Assembly (NCBI GenBank): GCA_900317505.1
Contig: ONHB01000002.1
Coordinates: 62,001 to 126,000, forward strand
Reading direction: 5' to 3'
DNA length: 64,000 bases
Source of the DNA: an uncultured Lachnospiraceae bacterium
Lineage (GTDB): Bacteria > Bacillota > Clostridia > Lachnospirales > Lachnospiraceae
Shown: positions 17,800 through 26,445 of the stretch, piece after piece
Layout of the letters: each line of letters begins with the position of its first letter
Position numbering within the stretch: position 1 is the first letter of the stretch
Position numbers and translations under genes: made by a program
The notes under the pieces: model-generated
Told to the model about the DNA's origin: nothing
Seen by the model: only the letters and a program-made list of their open reading frames with translations
Database searches by the model: none

Positions 17800-17858
17800 A
17801 CAACGAACACCTGATAAAGAGTTGTGATTTGAAAAGGGCTCCCTTGGGAGCCTTTTTT
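17800..17858. terminator. Bidirectional terminator between convergent genes, resembling the abiF RNA hairpin
   Basis: AAAAGGGCTCCC TT GGGAGCCTTTTTT (17832-17857) is flanked by A-run and T-run, so it can terminate both abiF and the - strand gene at 17868. Its core is nearly the same as the terminal hairpin of the abiF RNA. Upstream, ACAAC (17800-17804)/GTTGT (17821-17825) forms a second possible stem, and AGAACTGAC follows the abiF stop just as it precedes the RNA promoter (from 16684). This may be a third, degenerate relative of the RNA. Confidence 0.75.
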
Positions 17859-17867
17859 GTGAAAAAT

Positions 17868-18266
17868 TTATAATTTTAATTGCATAATCTTTAGCAGGTC
17901 TTTGAGCATCTGCCGCTTCTTTCTGGCTATTGCCAGCTCTTCGTCGCTGCAATCATACCAATTGAAGTCTGTATATATCGATATAGTGTCTGTTATCACG
18001 TCAATTGCTTTCTGTAAAGGAGATAAGTCTAAAATATCAATAGAAACAGGAGCCTCTTTTCTAATCTGATACCAGCCCTTCTTAGGATTGATAATAGAAT
18101 TGTCTCTATTTTTTAAGCTAAATAAAACATTTCGGATTGTAGTATCTATATCGGTGATATCCGGAATATGTGACATCACATACTCGGTAATCTCGGTTGT
18201 GGAATGAAGGGCATCATCTGATAGTAGCTGCAATATCAGTTCGCGTACCGGTTTTGATTTGTTCAT
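17868..18266 (-). CDS. Winged-helix-like small protein, function unknown
   Basis: 132 residues. The N-terminal 80 have a helix-turn-helix/winged-helix look (PVRELILQLLSDDALHSTTEITEYVMSHIP, then TIRNVLFSLKNRD and a strand pair GWYQIRK), and the rest is helical and charged (ELAIARKKRQMLKDLLKIM). It may bind DNA as a local regulator or antitoxin in this island, but nothing identifies a partner. It is convergent with abiF and divergent from the TIR-like gene. The RBS (AGGAA before ATG) is acceptable. Confidence 0.7.
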   Translation of the reverse strand: MNKSKPVRELILQLLSDDALHSTTEITEYVMSHIPDITDIDTTIRNVLFSLKNRDNSIINPKKGWYQIRKEAPVSIDILDLSPLQKAIDVITDTISIYTDFNWYDCSDEELAIARKKRQMLKDLLKIMQLKL

Positions 18267-18420
18267 GGCGTGAAGTTCCTTTCCTATGAGAATCTGTTAT
18301 GTATATATTTTAGCATTGATTTTTAGAAAAATCTATATTTATTTAGATGTTTATAGTGAAATAATAATTAAATAAAACATAAATATGAATAGAACTCTAA
18401 AATGATATTGGATGCAAATG

Positions 18421-18449
18421 TTGAAAAAATAATAAATAGATGCTAATAT
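18421..18449 (+). promoter_or_regulatory. Predicted promoter for the TIR-like gene
   Basis: TTGAAA (18421-18426), 17-bp spacer, TAATAT (18444-18449), in the 249-bp AT-rich gap between two divergent genes and about 65 bp before the chosen start codon. Confidence 0.55.
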
Positions 18450-18515
18450 TATAGAAATAATACCTAAAAATATATACATTGCTATGCGAATTAATCAAAA
18501 GAGAGGATGCGAGGT

Positions 18516-19280
18516 ATGAACAGCTATGATAAATTAAAGGCAATATACGATGAAATTGATGTATTGATTGACAAAAAGGTCACCTGCGGAGATGAGGAGT
18601 TTATTCGTTGGGAAACAAAGACTACAAGATTTCTACAGAGATATTATGGGATGGGACAGGAACTGAAGGCTTTTAAAAATACAAGTTTTAGTCTGTCTCT
18701 CAGTGCTTTGTCTACTCCTCATGAAGATTTTGTTAAGGCCTGTCTGCGTGGGTTAAAAGAAACGAAGGCTACATTCAGCGTATATTTGGAGGAACTGGCA
18801 GAAGATAATGATATAGTCGCGGAAAATGAAGCACCAAAAAATAAATTGGATAAATCCAAGATTTTTATCGTGCATGGACATGATGGTGAATTAAAAGAAA
18901 AAGTCGCCAGAATGATTGAGAAACAGGGGATTTCAGCCATTATATTGTCAGAACAGGCAAATCTTGGGAGCACAATTATTGAAAAGATTGAAATGAATAG
19001 TGATGTTGGAGCAGCAATCTGTTTATTCACGGCTGATGATGTCTGTAAAATGGATAATGGGATTCTGAAAAATAGAGCACGTCAGAATGTCGTGTTCGAA
19101 GCTGGATATTTTATTGCAAAGTTGGGACGTACCAATGTAATTATTATTGCAAATAAAGATATTGATATGCCCAGTGACTTGTCGGGCGTTGTGTATAGTA
19201 ATCATGCCACGTGGGAACTGGAGGTGTTGAGAGAATTGAAAGGTATGGGGTTCAGGATTGATATGAATAAAGCAATATAG
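18516..19280 (+). CDS. TIR-like (CAP12/Pycsar-type) nucleotide-binding effector, stand-alone
   Basis: 254 residues: an N-terminal helical region (about 1-105) and a C-terminal TIR-like domain of the group used as NAD-degrading effectors in cyclic-nucleotide defence systems. Visible motifs are KIFIVHGHD, SEQANLGSTIIEKIE, AICLFTADDV and QNVVFEAGYFIAKLGR, where the Glu of FEAGYF is the expected catalytic residue. No nucleotide cyclase is encoded nearby, so it either responds to another signal through its N-terminal domain or acts alone. ATG 18516 is preferred over 18507 because GAGAGG abuts 18507 but is spaced from 18516. It sits 250 bp from a divergent regulator-like gene in the AbiF island. 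Confidence 0.85.
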   Translation: MNSYDKLKAIYDEIDVLIDKKVTCGDEEFIRWETKTTRFLQRYYGMGQELKAFKNTSFSLSLSALSTPHEDFVKACLRGLKETKATFSVYLEELAEDNDIVAENEAPKNKLDKSKIFIVHGHDGELKEKVARMIEKQGISAIILSEQANLGSTIIEKIEMNSDVGAAICLFTADDVCKMDNGILKNRARQNVVFEAGYFIAKLGRTNVIIIANKDIDMPSDLSGVVYSNHATWELEVLRELKGMGFRIDMNKAI

Positions 19281-19345
19281 ATGCAATAACACCGGGCCGA
19301 GAGCGAATTTTGATGGTCTTATTGTGTCAGATACTTTGTTCTTTT

Positions 19346-19400
19346 AATATGCTCTTGCAAAATTATGATTTTAATGTTATGATTTCTGCAAGAGCATATT
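19346..19400. repeat. 14-bp perfect inverted repeat downstream of the TIR-like gene
   Basis: AATATGCTCTTGCA (19346-19359) and TGCAAGAGCATATT (19387-19400) are perfect complements separated by 27 bases, followed by TCTATTTT. It could terminate the TIR-like transcript, or be the trace of a small mobile element end. The remaining sequence between 19281 and 19558 shows nothing else I can name. Confidence 0.6.
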
Positions 19401-19558
19401 TCTATTTTCCGATAGAATGTTGACGATACAGTACATGCGTTGTAGCACAGGTCATATCGTGGTGATACATTCTAATCTGAACTTCTTACATCAATTCTTA
19501 GATCTTATGCTTTTAAAATTCATCAATAATTTTATAAAGCAGGAGATTTACGAAGAGG

Positions 19559-20504
19559 ATGAGGGAAGACCAGTATCTTCCGTCCGAAAAGACAGACTAA
19601 GGATATCGTATTCCGGCTGGTATTTGGCAATGACAGGCAGGCGCTTTTACAGCTCTACAATGTCCTGCATGGAACTGCGTATACCGATCCGCATGAACTG
19701 CAGATTGTGACACTTGACAATGCGATCTATATTTCGAGAAAAAATGATCTTGCATTTCTGCTTGCCGGTTCGATCAACATGTATGAGCATCAGTCTACGT
19801 TGAATCCTAACATGCCGGTGAGATTTCTGATTTATCTGGCACAGGAGTACCAGCTGCTTGTGGAAAGCACGGACAAGAGTTTGTATGGAAGCGAGCTGAT
19901 ACCACTCCCGACACCACAGTGTGTTGTATTTTACAATGGAACAGCAGATACACCGGATGAATATGAACTGCGCCTGTCATCTGCATTCAGCAATCAGGAC
20001 GTTGAGCCTGCCGCAGAGGTCGTGGTCAAGGTCATCAATATCAACTACGGACATAATGACCATCTGATGCAGGGCTGTGAGACATTATCACAATATGCGC
20101 AGTTTGTAGCCGTCACAAGGGAATATGCAAATAAATATGATAACCGTGAAGAGGCCATGAATGCTGCGATCGAGTACTGTATCGGGCATGGAATACTGGA
20201 GGATATCTTGAGAAAACATAGAAGCCAGGTGCTGGGATCATTACTGGAAGAGTTTGATGAAAAGAAATATGCGAGGACACTGCGGGAAGAGGGCTACGAG
20301 GCTGGCAGGGAAGAGGGCTATGTATCTGGCAGGAAAGAGGGCTATGCATCCGGCAGGACTGATGGACTTTCCGAGGGAGAGAGTAAAGGCAGTTTTAGTA
20401 TGCTTGCAGAATTAGTAAACGACGGAACAATCACAATTCAGAAAGCTGCTGAAAAAGCAGGCATGGATGAAGTTGCATTTAAGGAAAAAATGAATGAACA
20501 ATAA
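19559..20504 (+). pseudogene. Rpn/PD-(D/E)XK-family nuclease (transposase-like), frameshifted near its start
   Basis: ATG 19559 opens a frame (MREDQYLPSEKTD) that stops at once. Removing one T at about 19598 joins it to KDIVFRLVFGNDRQALLQLY and the rest of the protein, so a single-base insertion broke the gene. Downstream motifs are typical of the family: VTLDNAIYISRKNDLAFLL with the catalytic acidic residues, YEHQSTLNPNMPVRFLIYLA (E-x-Q) and a C-terminal Gly-rich repeat (EGYEAGREEGYVSGRKEGY). A GTG at 19707 could still express a truncated form lacking the N-terminal part of the nuclease fold. These genes are common, multicopy and often recombinogenic in Clostridia. Confidence 0.8.
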
Positions 20505-20522
20505 AAAAGTGCCATAGCAGAT

Positions 20523-20623
20523 CTGACAGGATGAATGTTGATGGACATACATAACATTAGTGATCGTGTCGCAGAAATCTGTGAGGACTGTGACCTAAAA
20601 AGGCTCCTGTGGGAGCCTTTTTG
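20523..20623 (+). ncRNA. Second, orphan copy of the abiF-type RNA with a weakened promoter
   Basis: Aligns along about 95 bases with 16703-16800, including the promoter. The -35 is CTGACA (20523-20528) and the -10 has drifted to CATACA (20546-20551). Stem 1 is GTCGCAG (20568-20574)/CTGTGAC (20588-20594). Relative to the first copy, a T-A pair became C-G and a G-C became G-U, keeping the helix. The terminal hairpin GGCTCC/GGAGCC with T-run is intact. No abiF gene follows. The expected mature RNA is about 20558-20623. It may be a remnant or an antitoxin-only copy. Confidence 0.75.
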
Positions 20624-21099
20624 TGTAGAATCATCTATAAACTATAAAAGTAAAGGGAAATATGGTACGGTAAAGGAAAATCTGGTACAGAATTTGTATA
20701 TCCGTCAAATTTATGCTACAATTTGTTTGTGCGTTTGCACGTATTAAATTTAGTGATTTTTAGAGGATATGATAATCTTTAAATTGTAGTTAAAGAAATT
20801 AAACAGACAAAAGATTCGTGTAATGAAAAGATAAATTGGTGTGATCGTTCAATGAGGATACGACAGTATGCCGGAGATACCTTTAGCCGGCCGGTAATGG
20901 CAGAAATATACTTTTTCTTTCACAGGGCCTGCTTTCTGTATGATTGCAACCTTCAGGGCATGTCGGAAGTGAACTTGATATCCGGTTTGGAAAGATGTTT
21001 GGAAATTTTTGAAAGTTGTTTATAACAGTATCTGAAAAAACAGACAGTTGTGGATAAAACTGCGGAAGCCCAAGTCAATATGGTATTGCATGAGGAACA
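20624..21099. other. 476-bp gap with gene debris
   Basis: No convincing gene. A 57-codon open frame (20852-21025, starting MRIRQYAGDTFSRP) has no RBS but reads like protein-coding remnant (ending LERCLEIFESCL); I do not recognise it. It lies between the orphan RNA and a truncated DUF4214 gene, so the whole stretch looks like an erosion zone at the edge of the defence island. Confidence 0.4.
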
Positions 21100-21474
21100 A
21101 TGGAAGAAGACGGATTCAACCAATATAATGCCGATGTCAGAAACTTCGTGCTAAGAAATTATACAAAAACCCTTGGAAGAAAAGGCGAATTATTGGGAGT
21201 AGAAGACTGGTGTCACGCAATTAATACAGGACGGATGATTGCATTGGATGTTGCTATGAGATTCTTCCGCTTTGAGGAGTATCTGAGCAAAAATTTGAGC
21301 AATGTAGCCTATGTGGAAACCTTATATGAAATGTTTCTTGGCAGCGTTTCTGATGTAGCCGGAAAAGCCGACTGGGTTGAACAGCTGGATGCCGGAAAAA
21401 GCCGGGATGAGGTAATGAAAGGATTTGCATATTTAAAAGAAATTCGCAAGATTATGAGTGTGTATGGGTTGTAA
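21100..21474 (+). pseudogene. Truncated DUF4214 gene (C-terminal repeat pair only)
   Basis: 124 residues containing about two DUF4214 units (NYTKTLGRKGELLGVEDWCHAI and LYEMFLGSVSDVAGKADWVEQL) and the family-typical end IMSVYGL. There is no signal peptide and no catalytic head, and the acidic LGRDAD-type positions are partly lost (GRKGEL, GSVSDV). The ATG 21100 has only a weak RBS. Compared with the four complete DUF4214 proteins in the window, this is most simply the 3' remnant of a fifth gene whose front was removed, probably when the island at 15.9-21 kb formed. Confidence 0.7.
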
Positions 21475-21507
21475 TCAAATATTAGTATGAATAAGGTGGT
21501 ATATATT

Positions 21508-23049
21508 ATGAGGGAAAGATTGAAAAATATAGATAAATCTGCATTAATAGCAGCAATATATGCTGGTATTGTATGGTTTTCCTATCTTTATCTTAATTTT
21601 GCTCCGGACAAGCTGGTGTATATAATGGCAATCGGGATGACAGTTATATCTTATTGTATTATCAGATGCATTATGGATTGGATTCGAAAACATGCAGGAA
21701 TACGAAAAAGGGCTGGACAGATCTGTAGAAAAGAAAAAATAATTGTTTATCTTGCGGCAGCCGGAACTGTTTTTGCGATTCTGCTTGTCTGGTTTCTGGC
21801 ATATTATCCGGGTGCTTTTTCATCCGATTCCTTTGATCAATATGAACAGGCGATGAATGGTAATTATAGGGACTGGCATCCGGTATGGCATACGCTGGTT
21901 TTCTTTACCTTTCCGTTAAAGATCTTTGGCAGGACAGAAGCCATTATTTTATTACAGATCTTTTATTTTTCCTTGATTATGGGATATTTTTTTCTGACAA
22001 TTTATGAGATGACCAATCTTAAGGTTACAATTCTTTCGAGTATGTATATCCTGGCCAATCCATATACAGGGCATATTATGATGTATCCTTGGAAGGATGT
22101 GGGCTTTGCCATGGCAACATTTCTCTGCACTATTTTTTCCATCCGGCTTATCATAAAAAAAGAAAGTACAGCAAAAACATGGAAGCTTGTATTGCTTGGA
22201 TTTGCTTTGGCAAGCGCAACATTATTCAGACACAATGCAATCTTATATACAGCACCGCTTTTATTTATTTTGTTTTTTCTGGCAGATAGAAAAAGCTGGA
22301 TTAAAATACTGTTTTTTACAACAGTTATTCTTTTGATTATCAAGGTGCCTGTCTATCGTGCCCTTGATGTGGAAAAACCGGATAAAAGAGTGAGGGAGAG
22401 TATGGGATTGCCGCTTACGGTGATTGGCAATGTAGCAAAAGAAACACCGGAAAGGATGGATGCAGAGCTGTGGAATTTTGCCTTTTCAATGGCATCTTAT
22501 GAGCAGTGGAATGAGTACTACGTGTGCGGAAACTTCAACAATATCAAATGGAACGGAATTGATTTCTCAGGAGTTGCAGAAGAAGGTTATTCAGGAATGA
22601 TAAGGTTGATGGGAAAATGCTTTAAGCTTTCTCCTACAGCATCCACGAAGGCTCTTATCGCCCTTACGGATATGGTATATGGATTTGAAAACGGACTGGA
22701 AGGAAATGTGGGATATGGAATTGACACAAATGACTATGGAATCGCCAATAAGGAAATGCTTGGAGGGGTGTGTCGGACGATAATTGACAATTATTCCGAA
22801 TTTATTAATAATACGATATTCAAATATTTACGGACCTATGGAGTGTGTCTGCTTGTGATGCTGGTCGTAGCCCTGAGCAGGGTGGATTTTAAATCGATTG
22901 GTACATGGAGAAGGGCACTTATGGTAGTTCCTATCTTTGCCTATGATTTTGGTACGATGCTTTTGCTGACCGGACCGGATTCGCGGTTTTTCTTTATTAC
23001 ATTTCTGGTAACACCGTTGCTAGTGGTGTGGAATGGAATAGAAAAATGA
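21508..23049 (+). CDS. DUF6020-like multi-pass membrane protein, probable GT-C glycosyltransferase
   Basis: About 513 residues with roughly 11-12 transmembrane helices. After the second helix pair an extracellular loop carries AYYPGAFSSDSFDQYEQ followed by DWHPVWHT, the Asp-containing loop pattern of GT-C enzymes that use polyprenyl-phosphate sugars. Such proteins decorate glycans or wall polymers outside the membrane. I start at ATG 21508 (RBS AAGGTGG, spacing 8) rather than 21487, which has none. It lies at the border between the debris zone and the AT-rich cassette, and its base composition matches the flanking host-like genes. Confidence 0.75.
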   Translation: MRERLKNIDKSALIAAIYAGIVWFSYLYLNFAPDKLVYIMAIGMTVISYCIIRCIMDWIRKHAGIRKRAGQICRKEKIIVYLAAAGTVFAILLVWFLAYYPGAFSSDSFDQYEQAMNGNYRDWHPVWHTLVFFTFPLKIFGRTEAIILLQIFYFSLIMGYFFLTIYEMTNLKVTILSSMYILANPYTGHIMMYPWKDVGFAMATFLCTIFSIRLIIKKESTAKTWKLVLLGFALASATLFRHNAILYTAPLLFILFFLADRKSWIKILFFTTVILLIIKVPVYRALDVEKPDKRVRESMGLPLTVIGNVAKETPERMDAELWNFAFSMASYEQWNEYYVCGNFNNIKWNGIDFSGVAEEGYSGMIRLMGKCFKLSPTASTKALIALTDMVYGFENGLEGNVGYGIDTNDYGIANKEMLGGVCRTIIDNYSEFINNTIFKYLRTYGVCLLVMLVVALSRVDFKSIGTWRRALMVVPIFAYDFGTMLLLTGPDSRFFFITFLVTPLLVVWNGIEK

Positions 23050-23563
23050 TATAGACATAAAGCATGGGGATGGTATTAGGCACTTTGTTTTATTCCCTAA
23101 GTTGTAACATATATATTGTAATCCTAAAATAAAACAGCAGAAACCTCAAGTTGATTATAATTGTTTGTTTTATCAATATGTGGTAAAATAAAATTATAGT
23201 CGTATATATGTTGCTTTTATACTAAGTAAGTACTTTGCTCGATATATAAATGTGAGTGATGGCTATGGCTGTTGAGAAAGTTTTGTTTGAAAACAATATG
23301 GATGAAATCGAACAGGTATATCACGTTTGAATTCTCCTCAGTTGCTCGAGAAGTGCCCGGGAAGTTGTAAAATAAAGGCTTTTCACTTTTTTCACTGTGT
23401 AAGAAACTTATGAGTTTTATTTCTGGTGAAATCTCCCTGAGGGACTAAGAAAAAGCCCATAAAGTGTGGAAGAATATAAGATTGATAATAAAAATATCAT
23501 TTGGTATTTACATATAAATTAGCAGGTGGTAATCTTTAGGATGGAGGATGAGTTGGCTTTATA
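23050..23563. other. 514-bp leader region before the AT-rich glycan cassette
   Basis: Contains a plausible promoter, TTGTTT (23161-23166), 17-bp spacer, TAAAAT (23184-23189), and a 23-codon open frame at 23259-23330 (MAMAVEKVLFENNMDEIEQ...) without a clear RBS. From the promoter to the first gene is about 370 nt, long enough for a regulated leader, but I found no convincing riboswitch or terminator fold. The base composition shifts toward AT here. Confidence 0.4.
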
Positions 23564-24496
23564 ATGAATATACTAATTTTAGGTGCATCCGGATTTATTG
23601 GGACGAACCTAGCTATTAAATTAGCTGAGGATGAGAATAACAAAATAACTCTCGTGGATAAGCATATTGAATATTTTACTAATATCCAAAGGTTCAACTT
23701 TCCAAATGTAGAAATTAATATTGCTGTTCTTGATGAGTGTGAGGATTTTTGCTTTTTAAAGGGGCAAGACGTTGTTTATCACCTTGTGAGTACAAACGTT
23801 CCAACTACATCAAATCTGCACATTAGTCAGGAAATTGAGGCCAATGTTTTATTTTCGTCCAATCTTTTTGATGCATGTGTAAAGCATGGCGTGAAGAAAG
23901 TTGTTTTTCTTTCCTCAGGTGGAACAGTTTATGGGAAAGAGGCAAAATGCCCACTTTCTGAGAATACTCCCACGAATCCAATTTCATCATATGGGGTTCA
24001 GAAGATAACAATAGAAAAACTGTTGTATCTATACAATTACATGTATGGGTTAGATTACAGAATTATTCGCCTTTCAAATCCTTATGGTCCATATCAGAGA
24101 CCGAACGGCGTGTTAGGAGCTGTTACTACTTTTACTTATAAAGCTCTTAAGGGTGATGAGATTCAAGTATATGGAGATGGATCTGTTGTTAGGGATTTTA
24201 TTTATATAGATGATGCGGTAAAAGGTATTCTGAACATTGTTAATGGTAAGAATAAACATCGCATCTTTAATCTTGGTTGTGGATATGGAACTTCTATAAA
24301 AGATGTCTTAAATACTATTGAAAGGTCATTGGGGCTTGATTTGAATATTGCTTTCAAATCAGGTAGAACTGTAGATGTTCCTGTTAATTATCTGGATATT
24401 AGTCGCTATGAGGGGTATTATGGCAGTTTAAATCCTATTTCTTTGGAAGAGGGGATTAAGAAGACGACAGAGTTTATGGAAAGAGAATTACTGTAA
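23564..24496 (+). CDS. NAD-dependent epimerase/dehydratase (extended SDR)
   Basis: Nucleotide-sugar epimerase or dehydratase of 310 residues. The Rossmann motif is GASGFIG, the catalytic pair is in SSYGVQK (Tyr-x3-Lys) with the preceding Ser in LSSGGTVYG, and RDFIYIDDAV is a UDP/GDP-sugar-4-epimerase-like segment. It opens the AT-rich cassette and overlaps the next gene by one base (TAATG). Most likely a UDP-hexose 4-epimerase supplying a precursor for the cassette glycan; substrate not determined. Confidence 0.82.
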   Translation: MNILILGASGFIGTNLAIKLAEDENNKITLVDKHIEYFTNIQRFNFPNVEINIAVLDECEDFCFLKGQDVVYHLVSTNVPTTSNLHISQEIEANVLFSSNLFDACVKHGVKKVVFLSSGGTVYGKEAKCPLSENTPTNPISSYGVQKITIEKLLYLYNYMYGLDYRIIRLSNPYGPYQRPNGVLGAVTTFTYKALKGDEIQVYGDGSVVRDFIYIDDAVKGILNIVNGKNKHRIFNLGCGYGTSIKDVLNTIERSLGLDLNIAFKSGRTVDVPVNYLDISRYEGYYGSLNPISLEEGIKKTTEFMERELL

Positions 24497-25590
24497 TGGA
24501 AAGAATAGCAGTTATCATGGGCAAGATGCATTCTGGTGGAAAGAAAAATCTTGTTATGGAATACTACCGTCATATTGATAGAAATAAAATTCAATTTGAT
24601 TTCCTTTGCGATGATGATTCAAATGCCATTCCTATCGAAGAAATTGAATCGCTAGGTGGACGGGTGTATGTAGTTCCTCGCTATCAGAATATTGTGGCTA
24701 ATATCAAAGCTATAAAGGAAATTTGCAAAGAGAACAAATATAAGATTGCTCATGGTTATAACGGTACCATGAATGTGTTTGGCCTTTATGCAGCTAAATG
24801 TGCTGGCGTACCAATTAGAATAAATGAAAGCATTTCAATGGCTCATAATTCTGACAAGAAGACATATATCAAGAATGTATTGAAACCATTTTCAAGTTGT
24901 TTTTCAACACATTATATGGCAAATGGTGAGGTATGTGGTAAATGGCAGTTTGGAAAGTTATACAATAAGGGAAAAGTGGCTGTCTTTAAGACTGTCATTA
25001 ATGTCGATGAAAATAAGTTTGAACCTGAACTTAGAGATAAGTGCCGGAAAGAATATGGGCTTCAGAACAATATTGTTATTGGCCATATCGGAAGATTAAC
25101 AGCTCAGAAGAACACATTATTCATTATTGATATCTTTAATGAAATTAGAAAGATTGAGACTAAGGCAAAACTTCTAATAATTGGAGATGGTGAATTAAGA
25201 GAGGATATGCTGGCAAGAATTAAGGAATATGGTATTGAAGATAAAGTTCAATATCTTGGGCGCAGAGAAGATATTAGGCAGTTCTACAACGCAATGGATT
25301 GTTTTTTACTTCCTTCCTTATATGAAGGTCTTCCAGTAGTTGGTATTGAAGCAGAATCTTGTGGCTTACCTATGTTCTTTTCGACCGAGGTACCAGAAGA
25401 ATCTAGCCCTTGTGATGATTTGGGAGTGTTTGTTGGACTTGATAAGAGTGCGGCAGAGTGGGCTAAAGAAGTTGTAGAAAAAGTAAAGCATACAGAAAGA
25501 AGAAACCATAGCAACGAAGTTAAATTAGCCGGGTTTGATTCTGTGACTGAGGCTGGGAAATTGCTTAAATATTATGAGGGGTTGGCGTGA
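24496..25590 (+). CDS. GT4-family glycosyltransferase (EpsF-like)
   Basis: 364-residue cytoplasmic GT-B enzyme. It has MGKMHSGGKKNLVMEYYRHID at the acceptor side, GHIGRLTAQKNTLFIIDIF before the donor site, and an E-x7-E motif in LYEGLPVVGIEAESCG. It overlaps the upstream epimerase gene by one base, and its stop overlaps the next start by one base, so it belongs to a tightly coupled synthesis operon. It resembles the 26446 gene in architecture. Sugar specificity unknown. Confidence 0.85.
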   Translation: MERIAVIMGKMHSGGKKNLVMEYYRHIDRNKIQFDFLCDDDSNAIPIEEIESLGGRVYVVPRYQNIVANIKAIKEICKENKYKIAHGYNGTMNVFGLYAAKCAGVPIRINESISMAHNSDKKTYIKNVLKPFSSCFSTHYMANGEVCGKWQFGKLYNKGKVAVFKTVINVDENKFEPELRDKCRKEYGLQNNIVIGHIGRLTAQKNTLFIIDIFNEIRKIETKAKLLIIGDGELREDMLARIKEYGIEDKVQYLGRREDIRQFYNAMDCFLLPSLYEGLPVVGIEAESCGLPMFFSTEVPEESSPCDDLGVFVGLDKSAAEWAKEVVEKVKHTERRNHSNEVKLAGFDSVTEAGKLLKYYEGLA

Positions 25591-26441
25591 TGAAAAGTGT
25601 ACAAGTATTGATGTCAACTTACAACGGAGAGAAATATTTAAAGGAACAGATAGAAAGCGTTATAGCACAAACTGGAGTTGAAGTTCATCTTCTTATTCGC
25701 GATGACGGATCTAAAGATGGAACTTTAGAAATATTAGATCAATATAAAGATATAGAAATAGTGAAAGCACAGAATGTTGGCGCGACAAGAAGCTTTTTAG
25801 AGTTAATAAAGATAGCTGGTAATTATGATTATTATGCATTTGCTGATCAGGACGATGTTTGGGATACAGATAAACTTGCGATTGCTGTAGGAAAGATGGC
25901 TAAATTTGAGGGTCCGGTTATTTACTCTGGTAATACTAGACTTGTTGATGAGAATTTAAGTTTTATAAGGAATGAGACGTTAAGGCCTGTTACGACTTTA
26001 GGATCTGCTATAGTTAAAAATTATGCTACAGGGTGTACCGTCGTGTTAAATTCAGAACTTATGAAGTATCTAAAGGTGTATACTCCGAAAAATGCGCCGT
26101 TCCATGATTGGTGGGCTAATTTGGTTTGTCTATCCATTGGAGGTATATCTATTTATGATTATGAGCCACACATGAATTATCGTCAGCATGGAAATAATGT
26201 TGTTAGTGGCAATGACAGTGCGTGGAAAAAATGGATTTCAAGATTAAAGAAAATTAACAAACCATACCATAGGGACTTGATCGCACAAGAAATTATTGAT
26301 AATTACAAGTCATACATATCTGCAAAAAATATTAGTATTCTGAATACTGTAGCGGATAAGAAACATGCTGAAGGTATGACAACAGAAAATAAAGTTGATG
26401 ATTTACTATTTAAAGTATGTGAAATATTGGGAAAGGTATGA
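25590..26441 (+). CDS. GT2-family glycosyltransferase (rhamnosyltransferase-like)
   Basis: Inverting GT-A enzyme of about 283 residues. It begins VQVLMSTYNGEKYLKEQIESV, with nucleotide-binding IRDDGSKDGT and the metal-binding DQDDVW (DxD) motif, followed by the aromatic NYRQHGNN region seen in rhamnosyl- or galactosyl-transferases of this family. ATG 25590 (RBS GAGGGG) is chosen over GTG 25587. It sits between two GT4 genes of the same cassette. Confidence 0.87.
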   Translation: MKSVQVLMSTYNGEKYLKEQIESVIAQTGVEVHLLIRDDGSKDGTLEILDQYKDIEIVKAQNVGATRSFLELIKIAGNYDYYAFADQDDVWDTDKLAIAVGKMAKFEGPVIYSGNTRLVDENLSFIRNETLRPVTTLGSAIVKNYATGCTVVLNSELMKYLKVYTPKNAPFHDWWANLVCLSIGGISIYDYEPHMNYRQHGNNVVSGNDSAWKKWISRLKKINKPYHRDLIAQEIIDNYKSYISAKNISILNTVADKKHAEGMTTENKVDDLLFKVCEILGKV

Positions 26442-26445
26442 AACA

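Noticed and set aside
20535..20747. 70-codon ORF on the + strand overlapping the second RNA copy
   Set aside because: The region covaries as RNA hairpins with the 16738 copy; no RBS and no protein similarity is evident.
23259..23330. 23-codon leader peptide gene
   Set aside because: Possible, but no clear RBS and no attenuator structure following it; mentioned only within the leader region.
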